From: an uncultured Aquimarina sp.
GTDB lineage: Bacteria; Bacteroidota; Bacteroidia; Flavobacteriales; Flavobacteriaceae
Length of the DNA stretch: 64,000 bases
Reading direction: 5' to 3'
Assembly: GCA_947498455.1 (NCBI GenBank)
Contig: CANMKK010000007.1
Coordinates: 1-64,000 of the forward strand
This document shows, in pieces, positions 1 to 8,899 of this stretch (the stretch's first letter is position 1; every line of letters begins with the position of its first letter). The notes under the pieces were generated by a model. It saw only the letters and a list, made by a program, of their open reading frames with translations, did not search any database and had not been told where the DNA came from. The position numbers and the translations under genes are program-made.

Positions 1-303
1 AGAAGCAAAAAGAAAAATCCTACATCATTATCATAATGTTTTTTTATAATATTTTTTGTTAATCAAACATACGAGGTCTTTTGTATTTACAATACTGTAG
101 TTTTTGTAAAAAATAGATATACCATACCCGATATACAAAACTTTATATGAATAATTTATTTTTCAAAACACTGATATTTAAGGAACTAAGTCTCAACCTG
201 AAAATAACTTAAAAAAAACTCGGAAATCTTGGGTAACATTTTCATTCTAAAAGGGATTAACTCATATCTAAAAATAAATCTAATTTTTTAAAACCTTTTT
301 ATT
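1..303. other. Gene-free upstream region
   Basis: This very AT-rich stretch precedes the first gene. I see no coding frame with a believable start and no strong hairpin. It presumably holds the promoter of the secreted protein at 304; a TTTTTG-type sequence near 100-110 only approximates the Bacteroidota -7 element, so no promoter is called. Confidence 0.4.
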
Positions 304-1935
304 ATGAAACACAAAATTCTTTTATCCTTGTTACTATTTTCTTGTTTAAGTTATCTTTACCCTAACAAGAATAATAACATAAAAACAACAGAACTCAACT
401 CTACAACTTATGATACTTTTCTAGAAGAAGATTTTGCTTCTTATAAATATCATAAGGTCATTAAGATTGGAAGCACAGCAGAGGAAGCTAAGGCCAATTT
501 TTGCTATGATCAAGGAGCAGATAAAACAAGTTGGAAACTTAATATTTTCACAGATCAACCTCTGGATAAAACCAAGATTTACCGAATGAATTTTGGAAGA
601 GGTTTACATTATTACAAATTATTAATTGCTGCTACTTTTAAGGGAGATTCTGATTATGATATCAATGAAAATATTGTTAGTACTCCGCTATCTCCTAACT
701 GTAATGGTGATGACGATAATGATGGAGTTCAAAACTTCAGAGATTTATGCCGTTATGAAGGAGGTACTCTTTCTAATAGAGGTTGCCCAGTAATTGGCTC
801 TAAAAAATATCATAAAGTTATCTATGTTGGTGCTACTTCTAGCGCTACAAACTATAGTATCTGTAGTGGTACAACTCCTAATAGCAGTAACACTAAACTA
901 AATATTACAATAGCCAACCCTCTTATAAAGGGAAAGGTATATAGAATGAATTTTGGAGAAGGCTTCAACTATTATAAAGTCCTTCTTGCTTCGCAAAGTA
1001 GCGGTGATGGAGATTATCTAATTCCAGGAAATGTCATAGGAACACCATTTGATGCTTTCTGTGACAATGACCATGATGGAATTGAGAATTCTCAAGACAA
1101 TTGTCCCAATAATCATAACCCAAATCAAGCTGATCTTGACAACGACGGTATCGGAAATGCTTGTGACAATACAGATAATAGGGATTTTGATAACGATGGG
1201 GTAGATAATTATCAAGATGACTGCCCTAATGAAGCTGGACCTGCTTCCAATAATGGGTGTCCAGTTGCTGGCACTCCAGATCTACAATTCGAAGGACTTA
1301 ATAAATCTGATTTTAGAAGTGATTGCTATGCTCCTGGAACAGGTTGTGTAGTTGGAGGGCACTACATCTATAAAAGTGTTTTTAGTAATGGAATGGATTT
1401 CAAAGTTTCTTTAAAGAATCAAGGAGAAGCCACTTCAGAAACGGTTTATATTCATGTATATTTATGGGCAAACGATGACCCCAATGTTGCTTTCTATAAA
1501 CCAAAAAACAATGTCTTTAAATTGTCTCCCCTCAACCCTGGGCAATCACGACCATTTATTTCTTTTTTCTTCAATGACAGCGCTGCATATTTCAATGGAG
1601 ATTTACCTGCGGGTAACTATACTTTACAAGTAAGAGTCGAAAAGACATTAGCTGGTAATTCAGAGTATAGTTCCGATATAACATTACCATTTCAGGTAAG
1701 AGCCGGTGATCCTCCTAGTAGAAGAGGAGGTGGTAGAACTCTATTCAATGCTTTTAAATCTAATGAATTACTTAACAATTCACTATATACCATAAAAGTA
1801 TATAATGTTCAAGGCATCCAAATAGCTAAAAAAACTATGACTACTAAAGAAGAAGAAAATGATCTTATTAAAAGCCTCCCAAAAGGGTTTTATATTATCC
1901 AAAATGGGGATCGTACTTATAAAATAGTTAAATAG
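304..1935 (+). CDS. Secreted protein with duplicated domain, TSP3-type repeats and T9SS sorting domain
   Basis: The N-terminus is a Sec signal peptide (about residues 1-20). An approximately 86-residue unit occurs twice, at about 48-133 and 168-253; both copies begin KYHKVI and contain YRMNFG followed by YYK. Each copy is followed by Asp-rich calcium-binding thrombospondin type 3-like repeats (DNDGV/DNDGI with paired Cys) at about 134-161 and 254-320. Residues about 325-466 resemble a CARDB adhesion-type beta domain (LKNQGEATSETVYIHV). The last 55 residues (YNVQG, GFYIIQ, KIVK end) match a type A T9SS C-terminal sorting domain, so the product is expected to be exported and surface-attached or released. 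Function is unknown; adhesion or ligand binding is inferred. It is a lone gene with a hairpin terminator. Confidence 0.8.
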   Translation: MKHKILLSLLLFSCLSYLYPNKNNNIKTTELNSTTYDTFLEEDFASYKYHKVIKIGSTAEEAKANFCYDQGADKTSWKLNIFTDQPLDKTKIYRMNFGRGLHYYKLLIAATFKGDSDYDINENIVSTPLSPNCNGDDDNDGVQNFRDLCRYEGGTLSNRGCPVIGSKKYHKVIYVGATSSATNYSICSGTTPNSSNTKLNITIANPLIKGKVYRMNFGEGFNYYKVLLASQSSGDGDYLIPGNVIGTPFDAFCDNDHDGIENSQDNCPNNHNPNQADLDNDGIGNACDNTDNRDFDNDGVDNYQDDCPNEAGPASNNGCPVAGTPDLQFEGLNKSDFRSDCYAPGTGCVVGGHYIYKSVFSNGMDFKVSLKNQGEATSETVYIHVYLWANDDPNVAFYKPKNNVFKLSPLNPGQSRPFISFFFNDSAAYFNGDLPAGNYTLQVRVEKTLAGNSEYSSDITLPFQVRAGDPPSRRGGGRTLFNAFKSNELLNNSLYTIKVYNVQGIQIAKKTMTTKEEENDLIKSLPKGFYIIQNGDRTYKIVK

Positions 1936-1976
1936 TCATACGATTTTTCGAGTATTATAACTTAAGCATATGATCT

Positions 1977-2013
1977 GGAAACTGGGAATGTATATTCTCA
2001 GTTTCCTTTTTTT
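1977..2013 (+). terminator. Rho-independent terminator after the T9SS cargo gene
   Basis: A near-perfect 13-bp stem (GGAAACTG..., one G-T pair) with a 4-nt loop is followed directly by a run of eight T, 41 nt after the stop codon. Confidence 0.85.
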
Positions 2014-2104
2014 ACAAGGAATACATCAATCATCGTCATAGAGTATTTTTATAATAACTATTCTTATTAGATCTCGATACATTTTCCTCCATTTACATTC
2101 CGAG

Positions 2105-2163
2105 AAACACTCGACCTAACATAGTAACTTCTATAAACCAACCTAGCACCCTATCGAGTGTTT
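2105..2163. repeat. Spaced inverted repeat AAACACTCGA / TCGAGTGTTT
   Basis: Two perfectly complementary 10-nt arms (2105-2114 and 2154-2163) are separated by 39 nt, between the converging ends of the T9SS cargo gene and the anti-sigma-like gene. It may act in termination or be a relic repeat. Confidence 0.4.
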
Positions 2164-2207
2164 TTATAGTGTAACCGAGTGGAACTGTAAAAAATCACGA
2201 GGTAGTT

Positions 2208-2966
2208 CTATTCTATCTCCAACACTCGTATATTTTCTTTGAGCATTTTTGCTTTTTCTAAATACTTCCCATTATAATCTATAACCTTGTTCAGTATCGC
2301 AAGTGCATTTGATATATCTTCTGTTTTTAGATAAGCCAGAGCCAGATACCAAAGTGCATCTTCATAATATCCATCAGATCGTTTTACTTTTTTAAAAATA
2401 GAAACTGCATTTGGAACATCATTCTTAGCAAGATAACTATTCCCAATATATAACAGTATTTCATCAGTCATCCCTTTATCTTCTAATGACTCATATATTC
2501 GGATCACCTCATCATAAGCGTCTGTGACATATTTCTCTTCTATATTCTTCTGCGAATCAGCTATTCCTATTCGAACATTACTTACTGACGGAAAAGGAGT
2601 ATAATAAGCAGCATACAACCCTTCTAAGGTATCGCTAGGATATATTCTGTTCTCTAAATATAAAACCGCCGCAATACCGATTAAAATGACAAACACGGCA
2701 GCAATACCAGTATATCTAAAAAGAGTACTACGAAACTCTCTTTTTTCTTCTAACTCAACTTCTTGATGGATTTCCTTTAAATCTTTTTTAAAGTTTAGTA
2801 TCTCATCATCAATCAATGCATTTTTAAGTGCTTTATGTTTTTCTACTTCTAGTCGTAAATGTTGATTCTTAACCAATTCTTTTTCGAAGTCAGACTGTTC
2901 TTTTGAGGTAAGTGTATTTGCCAAATACCTGTCTATACAATCAAATAAATCTTCTGTCCTTTTCAT
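2208..2966 (-). CDS. Membrane TPR protein, probable anti-sigma partner of the ECF sigma factor
   Basis: The 252-residue protein has a cytosolic N-terminal segment of about 80 residues rich in charge, of the kind seen in zinc-less anti-sigma proteins. One transmembrane helix follows at about 85-106 (AAVFVILIGIAAVLYL), then an extracytoplasmic part with about three TPR-like helical repeats (AYDEVIRIYESL, NAVSIFKKV, NALAILNKV). Its start codon overlaps the end of the sigma factor gene in an ATGA arrangement, so translation is probably coupled. The topology and coupling are seen in the sequence; the anti-sigma role is inferred from them. No clear HxxxCxxC zinc anti-sigma motif is present. Confidence 0.65.
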   Translation of the reverse strand: MKRTEDLFDCIDRYLANTLTSKEQSDFEKELVKNQHLRLEVEKHKALKNALIDDEILNFKKDLKEIHQEVELEEKREFRSTLFRYTGIAAVFVILIGIAAVLYLENRIYPSDTLEGLYAAYYTPFPSVSNVRIGIADSQKNIEEKYVTDAYDEVIRIYESLEDKGMTDEILLYIGNSYLAKNDVPNAVSIFKKVKRSDGYYEDALWYLALAYLKTEDISNALAILNKVIDYNGKYLEKAKMLKENIRVLEIE

Positions 2967-3544
2967 AGTACCGTTTCTTTAGCATCCGTAAATTTTAGTT
3001 CATCGTATAAAGGGTCTTTTTCTATACACTCCAATAAGTTTTTTTTACATTCAAACTTTTTCTTACGTGCGTATTGTTCTGTATATCCTGTTAACTCCCC
3101 AATTTCTCGCATACTTTTACCTTTAAAAACCATAGTCAATAATTCTTGACAGCTTTCTGACAATCGTAAAAAATAATTCCGATATAAATTCTTCCGTTCC
3201 TTCTGATCCATATCATCAATGATCGTTTCAGAAAGTTGTTTTTCATTTTCAAATGAACCGCCATGAACTAATACTTTGTTTTTCCTTCTCAACCTTTTCA
3301 TCCATATATTCTTGCAGATTCCAAAAAAATAGGTGTTTAACCCTGCATTTAGTATTACTGAATCTGATTTCAATTTTTGGAATAAAACTATCATGGCATC
3401 CTGAAACACATCTTCTACATCTTCTTTCGTTCCTGAATTCTGTATAATATACTTTCGTATATATCGTAAATTATCTCTATAAAATGTTTTAATTATTTCT
3501 CTATTATTTTCTGCTATTCCTTGCAAAATTTCCCTATCACTCAT
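2963..3544 (-). CDS. ECF-type RNA polymerase sigma-70 factor
   Basis: At 193 residues it has the usual ECF two-domain plan. Region 2 (about 22-90) contains the core-binding and -10 recognition helices (DVEDVFQDAMIVLFQKL), and region 4 (about 130-180) is a helix-turn-helix (SMREIGELTGYTEQYARKKK). It heads a two-gene operon with the membrane TPR protein and is divergent from the TPR-CHAT gene across 121 nt. This sigma-TPR arrangement beside a CHAT protein suggests a regulated response unit. Target promoters are unknown. Confidence 0.88.
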   Translation of the reverse strand: MSDREILQGIAENNREIIKTFYRDNLRYIRKYIIQNSGTKEDVEDVFQDAMIVLFQKLKSDSVILNAGLNTYFFGICKNIWMKRLRRKNKVLVHGGSFENEKQLSETIIDDMDQKERKNLYRNYFLRLSESCQELLTMVFKGKSMREIGELTGYTEQYARKKKFECKKNLLECIEKDPLYDELKFTDAKETVL

Positions 3545-3665
3545 AACACATCTTTCATAAGTAAATTTATTGTTATATAATGGTTAAATCAAAACAAAAA
3601 GGGCGCCTAACATTTCCATTTTCTATTTATTTGTCACCTTCTTTATGAATAAATTTAGCTAACGT

Positions 3666-6600
3666 ATGAACTTTTTCTTTGTTATAAAAACCCTTGTTCT
3701 ATTATTCTTTTTTAATACTCAAATTAATTCACAAATTTCAAATAGTTCTAAAAATGCTCTGGCATATTCTGAAAAAGCAGAGGGCTTTTCGAATTTAAGA
3801 AAAATTGATAGCGCAATAGTTTATTTCAAAAAAGCTTCTGACATATATGTAAAACAAAATAACTTAAATAAAATAGCGTATTGCTATAATAAGATTGCTT
3901 CATGTTTTCGTGAGAGAACATTTTTAGACAGCTCTTTTTACTATATCAAGAAATCATCTAAACTATATAAGCATAACAGCGATATAAGTATTTCAGAAAA
4001 AATTAAAACTACAGAAAACATTGGATGGTATTTTTTAAATAAAAAAGAACATTCTAAGGCTATAAAAAAATTTGAGGAAGTTTTAGAAAAAAGATTAAAG
4101 CATATCCCTAAAAAAATAAACCAAATAGCAAATTCATATTATAATTTAGGTAGGACATATTCTAGTTTAGCAGATTATGATAAAGCATTAGAATATTATA
4201 AAAAAGCATTAGGTAGTTCCACCAAACAAGAGCAAAAAAAGTTTGATAATTCAAGCTTATATTACAATAAGATCGGAGTTATATATCTTTATAAAACTGA
4301 ATATAATACTGCTCTTAATTATTTTAAAAAGGCCTTAAATTTTCAAACTAAAATTTCTAGTGACGATCACGCAAATAATGTAATGAACTATAATAATATT
4401 GCTGGCGCTTTAACCGCTTTAGGAGAAACCAAAGAAGCATTAAAACATTATGAAAAAGCACTTGAAATCCAAATAACCAACTTTGATAAAAATGATGGAT
4501 TTACTGGAACGCTATATGGTAATATTTCTAACTGTTACATGTTCATTGGCAACTTGGTTAAAGCATTAGAATATCAGAAAAAAGCAATAAAAATTAAAGA
4601 GAGTTTTTATAAAACTCCTCATTTTACAATGGCATACTCTTATATGACTTTAGGGAGTATTTATAAAAAGAGAAATGAATATGAAAAAGCACTTGAAAAT
4701 CATAAAAAAGGAGTAGCCATTTTTAAAAAAATATTTAAGAAAGATCATCCATTAATTGCAAGAAGTAGCGGAAGTATTTCCGAAGTGTATTTTGCAAAGG
4801 GTGATTTAGAAAAGGCATTGCCATATTTCCAAAAAGCTCTAGATCTGCATATACTAAATTATGGCCAAGATCATCCAGAAGTTGGCCTTCTATACAACAA
4901 CCTTGCTAATTGCTATTTAAACAAGGGGATTTTTGATTTAGCAATAAATTATTCACAAAAAGCCATAGAAATAAGAACTAAAACTTTGGGAAATTTTCAT
5001 CCTGATTTATCGGATTCATATAACATTATGGCTTTAGCTCAAGAAAGCATGGATAGTATAGAAAATGCATTACTCTTTTCAAAAAAGGCATTGGAATCGA
5101 ATAATAAATCAAAACAAAAAGTTACCAATATTAATAGCTTTTTAAATGATGATGTGGCTATAACCACATTAGGAATTCAAGCCAATTTATATAGAAAAAA
5201 ATACGTAAAAGATTTCAAAGAAGAGAATATTCGTAAAAGTATAAATTTCTACAATCGATTAGATACTTTGATATATTCCATAAGACAAACTAAGAAAAGT
5301 TATGAGGAAAAAATTGCCTTTGCAAAAACTGTAAAAAAAATATATTCTGATGCAATACAAACAAATTTTTATCTGCACCAAAAAAATAAAAACAATCAAA
5401 AAAACCTTATTCAAACTATTTACTATAGCGAAAAAAGTAAAGCTAATACGCTTTATGAGTTATTAAACACAGAAAAAGCTATAAATTTTGCAGGATTACC
5501 TTCGGAAATAATTGAGTTAGAAAATAGTTTAAAAATAGATTTTGCATATAATACTTCTCTAATGACTGAAGAATTGTCTAATCAAAAAATAGACTCTGTA
5601 AAAGTAACCTCATATGAGAACAAATTATTTTCTTTAAGAAGAGTTCAGGATTCATTACAACAAATACTAGAGGAAAAATATCCAAAATATTACAATCTAA
5701 AATATAATCATTCATTTTTATCAGTAACTGAAATCCAACAGCAACTATCCAAAAACACCTCATTATTAGAATTCTTTGCTGCCGATAGTACTATATATGC
5801 TTTTACTGTTACTAAAAATGATCTTCATATCACTAAAATCCCAACACATAAACTCCAATCAAGCATTAAACAATTTCGTAAAACAATCGTATCTAAAAAT
5901 ATCCATCAATATAAAGAAATAGGGCACGAATTATATAAAACTATTATAGCTCCCGTAATCGATAAAATTCAGGGGGATGAACTTATCATTGTCCCTGATG
6001 GTTCATTATGGCATCTTAACTTCGACCTACTTCTTACTCAAGACATTACTTCTAATGATCCAAAAAAATTCCCATACTTGTTACGTGATTATGCAATAAC
6101 ATATGCCAATTCTGCCAATGTGTTATTTAACACTCCAAAAAGGCATATTCCTAAAAAATTGCAACAATGTCTGGCTTTTTCATTTTCTGATAGCTTACAA
6201 ACTATCAACTCTTCCAATGTGAGTCTTGCTACATTACGAAATACCACTGATGATCTTCCAGGTACACGAAAAGAAATCAAAGCAATTTCCGAAATTATTG
6301 ATGGACAATATTATTACGGAAACCAAGCTATTGAATCTAACTTTAAAAAAAATGCAGGTCACTATAACATCTTGCATTTAGCATTACATGGTGAATTGGA
6401 TAATGAACATCCCGAAAACTCAAAATTATACTTTACCAAAAGTAAAGATACTTTGGAGGATAACTTGCTATATAATCACGAAATATTCGCCATGAATATC
6501 CCAGCAGATTTAACCGTGCTTAGCGCCTGTAATACTGGTAGCGGAAAAATAGCTAAAGGTGAAGGAATCATGAGTATTGGCAATGCTTTTCAATATGCAG

Positions 6601-6920
6601 GAACCAAAAGTTTATTATTAAGCTATTGGAACGTGTCTGACCAAACCACCCCCAAACTTATGAAAAACTTATATTTCAATCTTAAGCAGGGAATGAATAA
6701 AGGGAAGGCACTTCAACAGGCTAAGCTGACATACTTAAACAACTCCAAAATAACATATTCACATCCATTTTTTTGGGGAGGATTTTACATACTGGGTGAT
6801 ACCTCTCCAGTTCGTTTATCCACAAATCAACACTACTGGACATATGCCTTACTCACCATTATGGTTGCTGTATTATCCTTTTATTTATTCTTTTATTATA
6901 GAAAAAACAAAGTCAATTAA
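3666..6920 (+). CDS. TPR-CHAT caspase-like protein, membrane anchored
   Basis: The N-terminus looks like a signal peptide (FFVIKTLVLLFFFNTQINSQ). About ten tetratricopeptide repeats fill residues 30-480, many with the ALEYYKKAL or YNNIA pattern of kinesin-light-chain-like TPRs. A helical linker follows, then a CHAT peptidase domain at about 730-1045. The expected caspase-like dyad is visible: His908 in LHLALHGE and Cys955 in LSACNTGSG, followed by GEGIMSIGNAFQYAG. A C-terminal transmembrane helix (about 1056-1078) ends in a basic tail. CHAT domains are proteases or protease-like folds; here the signal peptide and helix place the domain in the periplasm. It is divergent from an ECF sigma/membrane TPR operon, which could supply or receive the proteolytic signal. 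The substrate is unknown. Confidence 0.82.
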   Translation: MNFFFVIKTLVLLFFFNTQINSQISNSSKNALAYSEKAEGFSNLRKIDSAIVYFKKASDIYVKQNNLNKIAYCYNKIASCFRERTFLDSSFYYIKKSSKLYKHNSDISISEKIKTTENIGWYFLNKKEHSKAIKKFEEVLEKRLKHIPKKINQIANSYYNLGRTYSSLADYDKALEYYKKALGSSTKQEQKKFDNSSLYYNKIGVIYLYKTEYNTALNYFKKALNFQTKISSDDHANNVMNYNNIAGALTALGETKEALKHYEKALEIQITNFDKNDGFTGTLYGNISNCYMFIGNLVKALEYQKKAIKIKESFYKTPHFTMAYSYMTLGSIYKKRNEYEKALENHKKGVAIFKKIFKKDHPLIARSSGSISEVYFAKGDLEKALPYFQKALDLHILNYGQDHPEVGLLYNNLANCYLNKGIFDLAINYSQKAIEIRTKTLGNFHPDLSDSYNIMALAQESMDSIENALLFSKKALESNNKSKQKVTNINSFLNDDVAITTLGIQANLYRKKYVKDFKEENIRKSINFYNRLDTLIYSIRQTKKSYEEKIAFAKTVKKIYSDAIQTNFYLHQKNKNNQKNLIQTIYYSEKSKANTLYELLNTEKAINFAGLPSEIIELENSLKIDFAYNTSLMTEELSNQKIDSVKVTSYENKLFSLRRVQDSLQQILEEKYPKYYNLKYNHSFLSVTEIQQQLSKNTSLLEFFAADSTIYAFTVTKNDLHITKIPTHKLQSSIKQFRKTIVSKNIHQYKEIGHELYKTIIAPVIDKIQGDELIIVPDGSLWHLNFDLLLTQDITSNDPKKFPYLLRDYAITYANSANVLFNTPKRHIPKKLQQCLAFSFSDSLQTINSSNVSLATLRNTTDDLPGTRKEIKAISEIIDGQYYYGNQAIESNFKKNAGHYNILHLALHGELDNEHPENSKLYFTKSKDTLEDNLLYNHEIFAMNIPADLTVLSACNTGSGKIAKGEGIMSIGNAFQYAGTKSLLLSYWNVSDQTTPKLMKNLYFNLKQGMNKGKALQQAKLTYLNNSKITYSHPFFWGGFYILGDTSPVRLSTNQHYWTYALLTIMVAVLSFYLFFYYRKNKVN

Positions 6921-6924
6921 TCCA

Positions 6925-7422
6925 TTAATGTGCTTTCACCTCTCTTTCCACAGTATACACATTAGACCTTTTAGTATTCCAACTATCTTTTAATAGTTGC
7001 ATAAAAGATAATGTAAGTATGAATGTGGTTGCAAACCCCATTATCGCTGCGACGAAAACTACAATACCAACACCTACATGGTAGTGAGAACTCCAATTAG
7101 CAAGCATTTCGGGAAGAAAACCTGTATTAATATTAGTAACATAAACGGCAAAAAATGCTGTAAAAATCAAAGTCGAATTAAACCCTGTTAATAGTCCTGC
7201 CATAAATCCCTTTTGATACTCAAAAGCATCGCCCTTTTCCATTTTATAGTTTTTCATCGCTTTATATAAGCCAAAAGCTACTATAATACCATTACCTAGG
7301 CTAAAGATTGGATTTGTTTGTCCCCCAACCAAAGATAGAATTAGAAAATACGCAATGAGACCTATTGCAATCAAGACACCATATCTAACCGGAATTGTTG
7401 ACTTTTTCATATACTTCTTCAT
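6925..7422 (-). CDS. DUF4199-like four-helix membrane protein
   Basis: About 165 residues with four hydrophobic helices (near 10-32, 38-55, 70-95 and 113-140 from the chosen start) and a charged C-terminal tail. The pattern, including a GFxxGLxTGF-type segment before the third helix, resembles the Bacteroidota DUF4199 family, whose function is unknown. The ATG at 7422 was preferred because it follows an A-rich CCAAAA leader; an upstream in-frame ATG at 7455 would add 11 residues. The gene converges on the TPR-CHAT gene with only 4 nt between stops. Confidence 0.6.
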   Translation of the reverse strand: MKKYMKKSTIPVRYGVLIAIGLIAYFLILSLVGGQTNPIFSLGNGIIVAFGLYKAMKNYKMEKGDAFEYQKGFMAGLLTGFNSTLIFTAFFAVYVTNINTGFLPEMLANWSSHYHVGVGIVVFVAAIMGFATTFILTLSFMQLLKDSWNTKRSNVYTVEREVKAH

Positions 7423-7556
7423 TTTTGGAATTAACAGAAATTTATGAAATATCAATGGTTTTACTGCTTAAAGAAGTGTTAATTTATTATTTTTTGAAAT
7501 AGCCTGTAACAAAAATCAAACCACACAGACATACTTATTAAACTAAATTATCACTA

Positions 7557-8882
7557 ATGAAAAATAGATTTTACACGATCGTCTGTGGGCTCATGGTAAC
7601 CTTATCAAGTAGCGCACAAAAAGTAGAGTTTACAGAATATGACCTAGACAATGGTCTTCATGTAATTCTACATCAAGAAAACAAAGCTCCCGTAGTCACT
7701 GTAGGTGTTATGTATCACGTAGGCGCCAAAGATGAAGAAAAAGGTAGAACAGGATTTGCTCACTTCTTCGAACACCTTTTATTCGAGGGTACCAAGAACA
7801 TAGAAAGAGGTAAGTGGTTCGATATCGTATCTGCTCATGGAGGGAGAAACAATGCGAATACCACTCAAGACCGAACATATTATTACGAAACATTCCCTTC
7901 TAACAACCTGGAATTAGGATTATGGATGGAATCAGAACGAATGTTACATCCTGTTATCAATAAAATAGGCGTTGATACCCAAAATGAGGTAGTAAAAGAA
8001 GAAAAAAGACAACGTATTGATAACGCTCCTTATGGGAAAATTATTTACAGAACTGGAATCAATAAACATATTTTCAAGAAACATCAATACGGTCAATCTG
8101 TGATCGGAAGTATGGAAGATCTTGATGCTGCAAAACTCGAAGAATTTACATCTTTTAATACAAAATTCTATAATCCTAATAATGCTACATTAGTCGTTGC
8201 TGGTGACATCAATATAGAAAAGACTAAGAAAATGATTTCTGACTATTTTGGTACGATTAAAAATAATGGAGATAAGATTACCAGAACTATTATAAAAGAA
8301 GACCCTATAACTACCGAAATTAAGGTTACTGAAAAAGATGCCAATATCCAAATACCCGCTAAGGTTTTGGTATATAGAACTCCTAAACAAACCGAGAAAG
8401 ATGCCTATGTATTAGATTACATTTCCACTATTCTTACCGGGGGGAACAGTTCGCGAATGTATAAGAATATGGTAGAAGATAAAAAAATTGCACTACAAGT
8501 ACTTGCTTTTTCGGATTCTCAGGAGGACTATGGAACCTACATCATGGGAGCATTACCTCTGGGAGAGGTTGGTCTTGATAAACTTCAACAAGAAATGGAT
8601 ACGGAAATAGAGAAACTACAAAATGAGTTCATTTCTGAAAGGGAATTCCAAAAGCTTCAGAATCAATTCGAAAACAATTTCGTTAATGCTAATGCAAGCA
8701 TAGAAGGGATCACTAATTCTTTAGCGCGATACAATATCTTATATGGCAATACCAATTTGATTAATGAAGAAATTGAGATTTACAGATCAATTACCCGAGA
8801 AGATATACAGAATGTAGCAAAAAAATATCTGAATAAAAATCAGCGCCTTAACCTTGATTATATCCCAGAATCAAGTAACTAA
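7557..8882 (+). CDS. M16 family zinc metallopeptidase, catalytically competent subunit
   Basis: Signal peptide (MKNRFYTIVCGLMVTLSSSAQ) followed by an M16B peptidase N-domain. The inverted zinc motif HxxEH is intact as HFFEH (about residues 70-74), and the third ligand Glu lies in NEVVKEEKRQR about 75 residues later. The C-terminal half is the non-catalytic M16 domain. At 441 residues it is the standard single-unit size. It is followed 17 nt later by an M16 protein without the zinc motif; such pairs form alpha/beta heterodimers like the mitochondrial processing peptidase. Periplasmic location and peptide-degradation role are inferred. Confidence 0.9.
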   Translation: MKNRFYTIVCGLMVTLSSSAQKVEFTEYDLDNGLHVILHQENKAPVVTVGVMYHVGAKDEEKGRTGFAHFFEHLLFEGTKNIERGKWFDIVSAHGGRNNANTTQDRTYYYETFPSNNLELGLWMESERMLHPVINKIGVDTQNEVVKEEKRQRIDNAPYGKIIYRTGINKHIFKKHQYGQSVIGSMEDLDAAKLEEFTSFNTKFYNPNNATLVVAGDINIEKTKKMISDYFGTIKNNGDKITRTIIKEDPITTEIKVTEKDANIQIPAKVLVYRTPKQTEKDAYVLDYISTILTGGNSSRMYKNMVEDKKIALQVLAFSDSQEDYGTYIMGALPLGEVGLDKLQQEMDTEIEKLQNEFISEREFQKLQNQFENNFVNANASIEGITNSLARYNILYGNTNLINEEIEIYRSITREDIQNVAKKYLNKNQRLNLDYIPESSN

Positions 8883-8899
8883 TAAAAAAGAACAAAACA

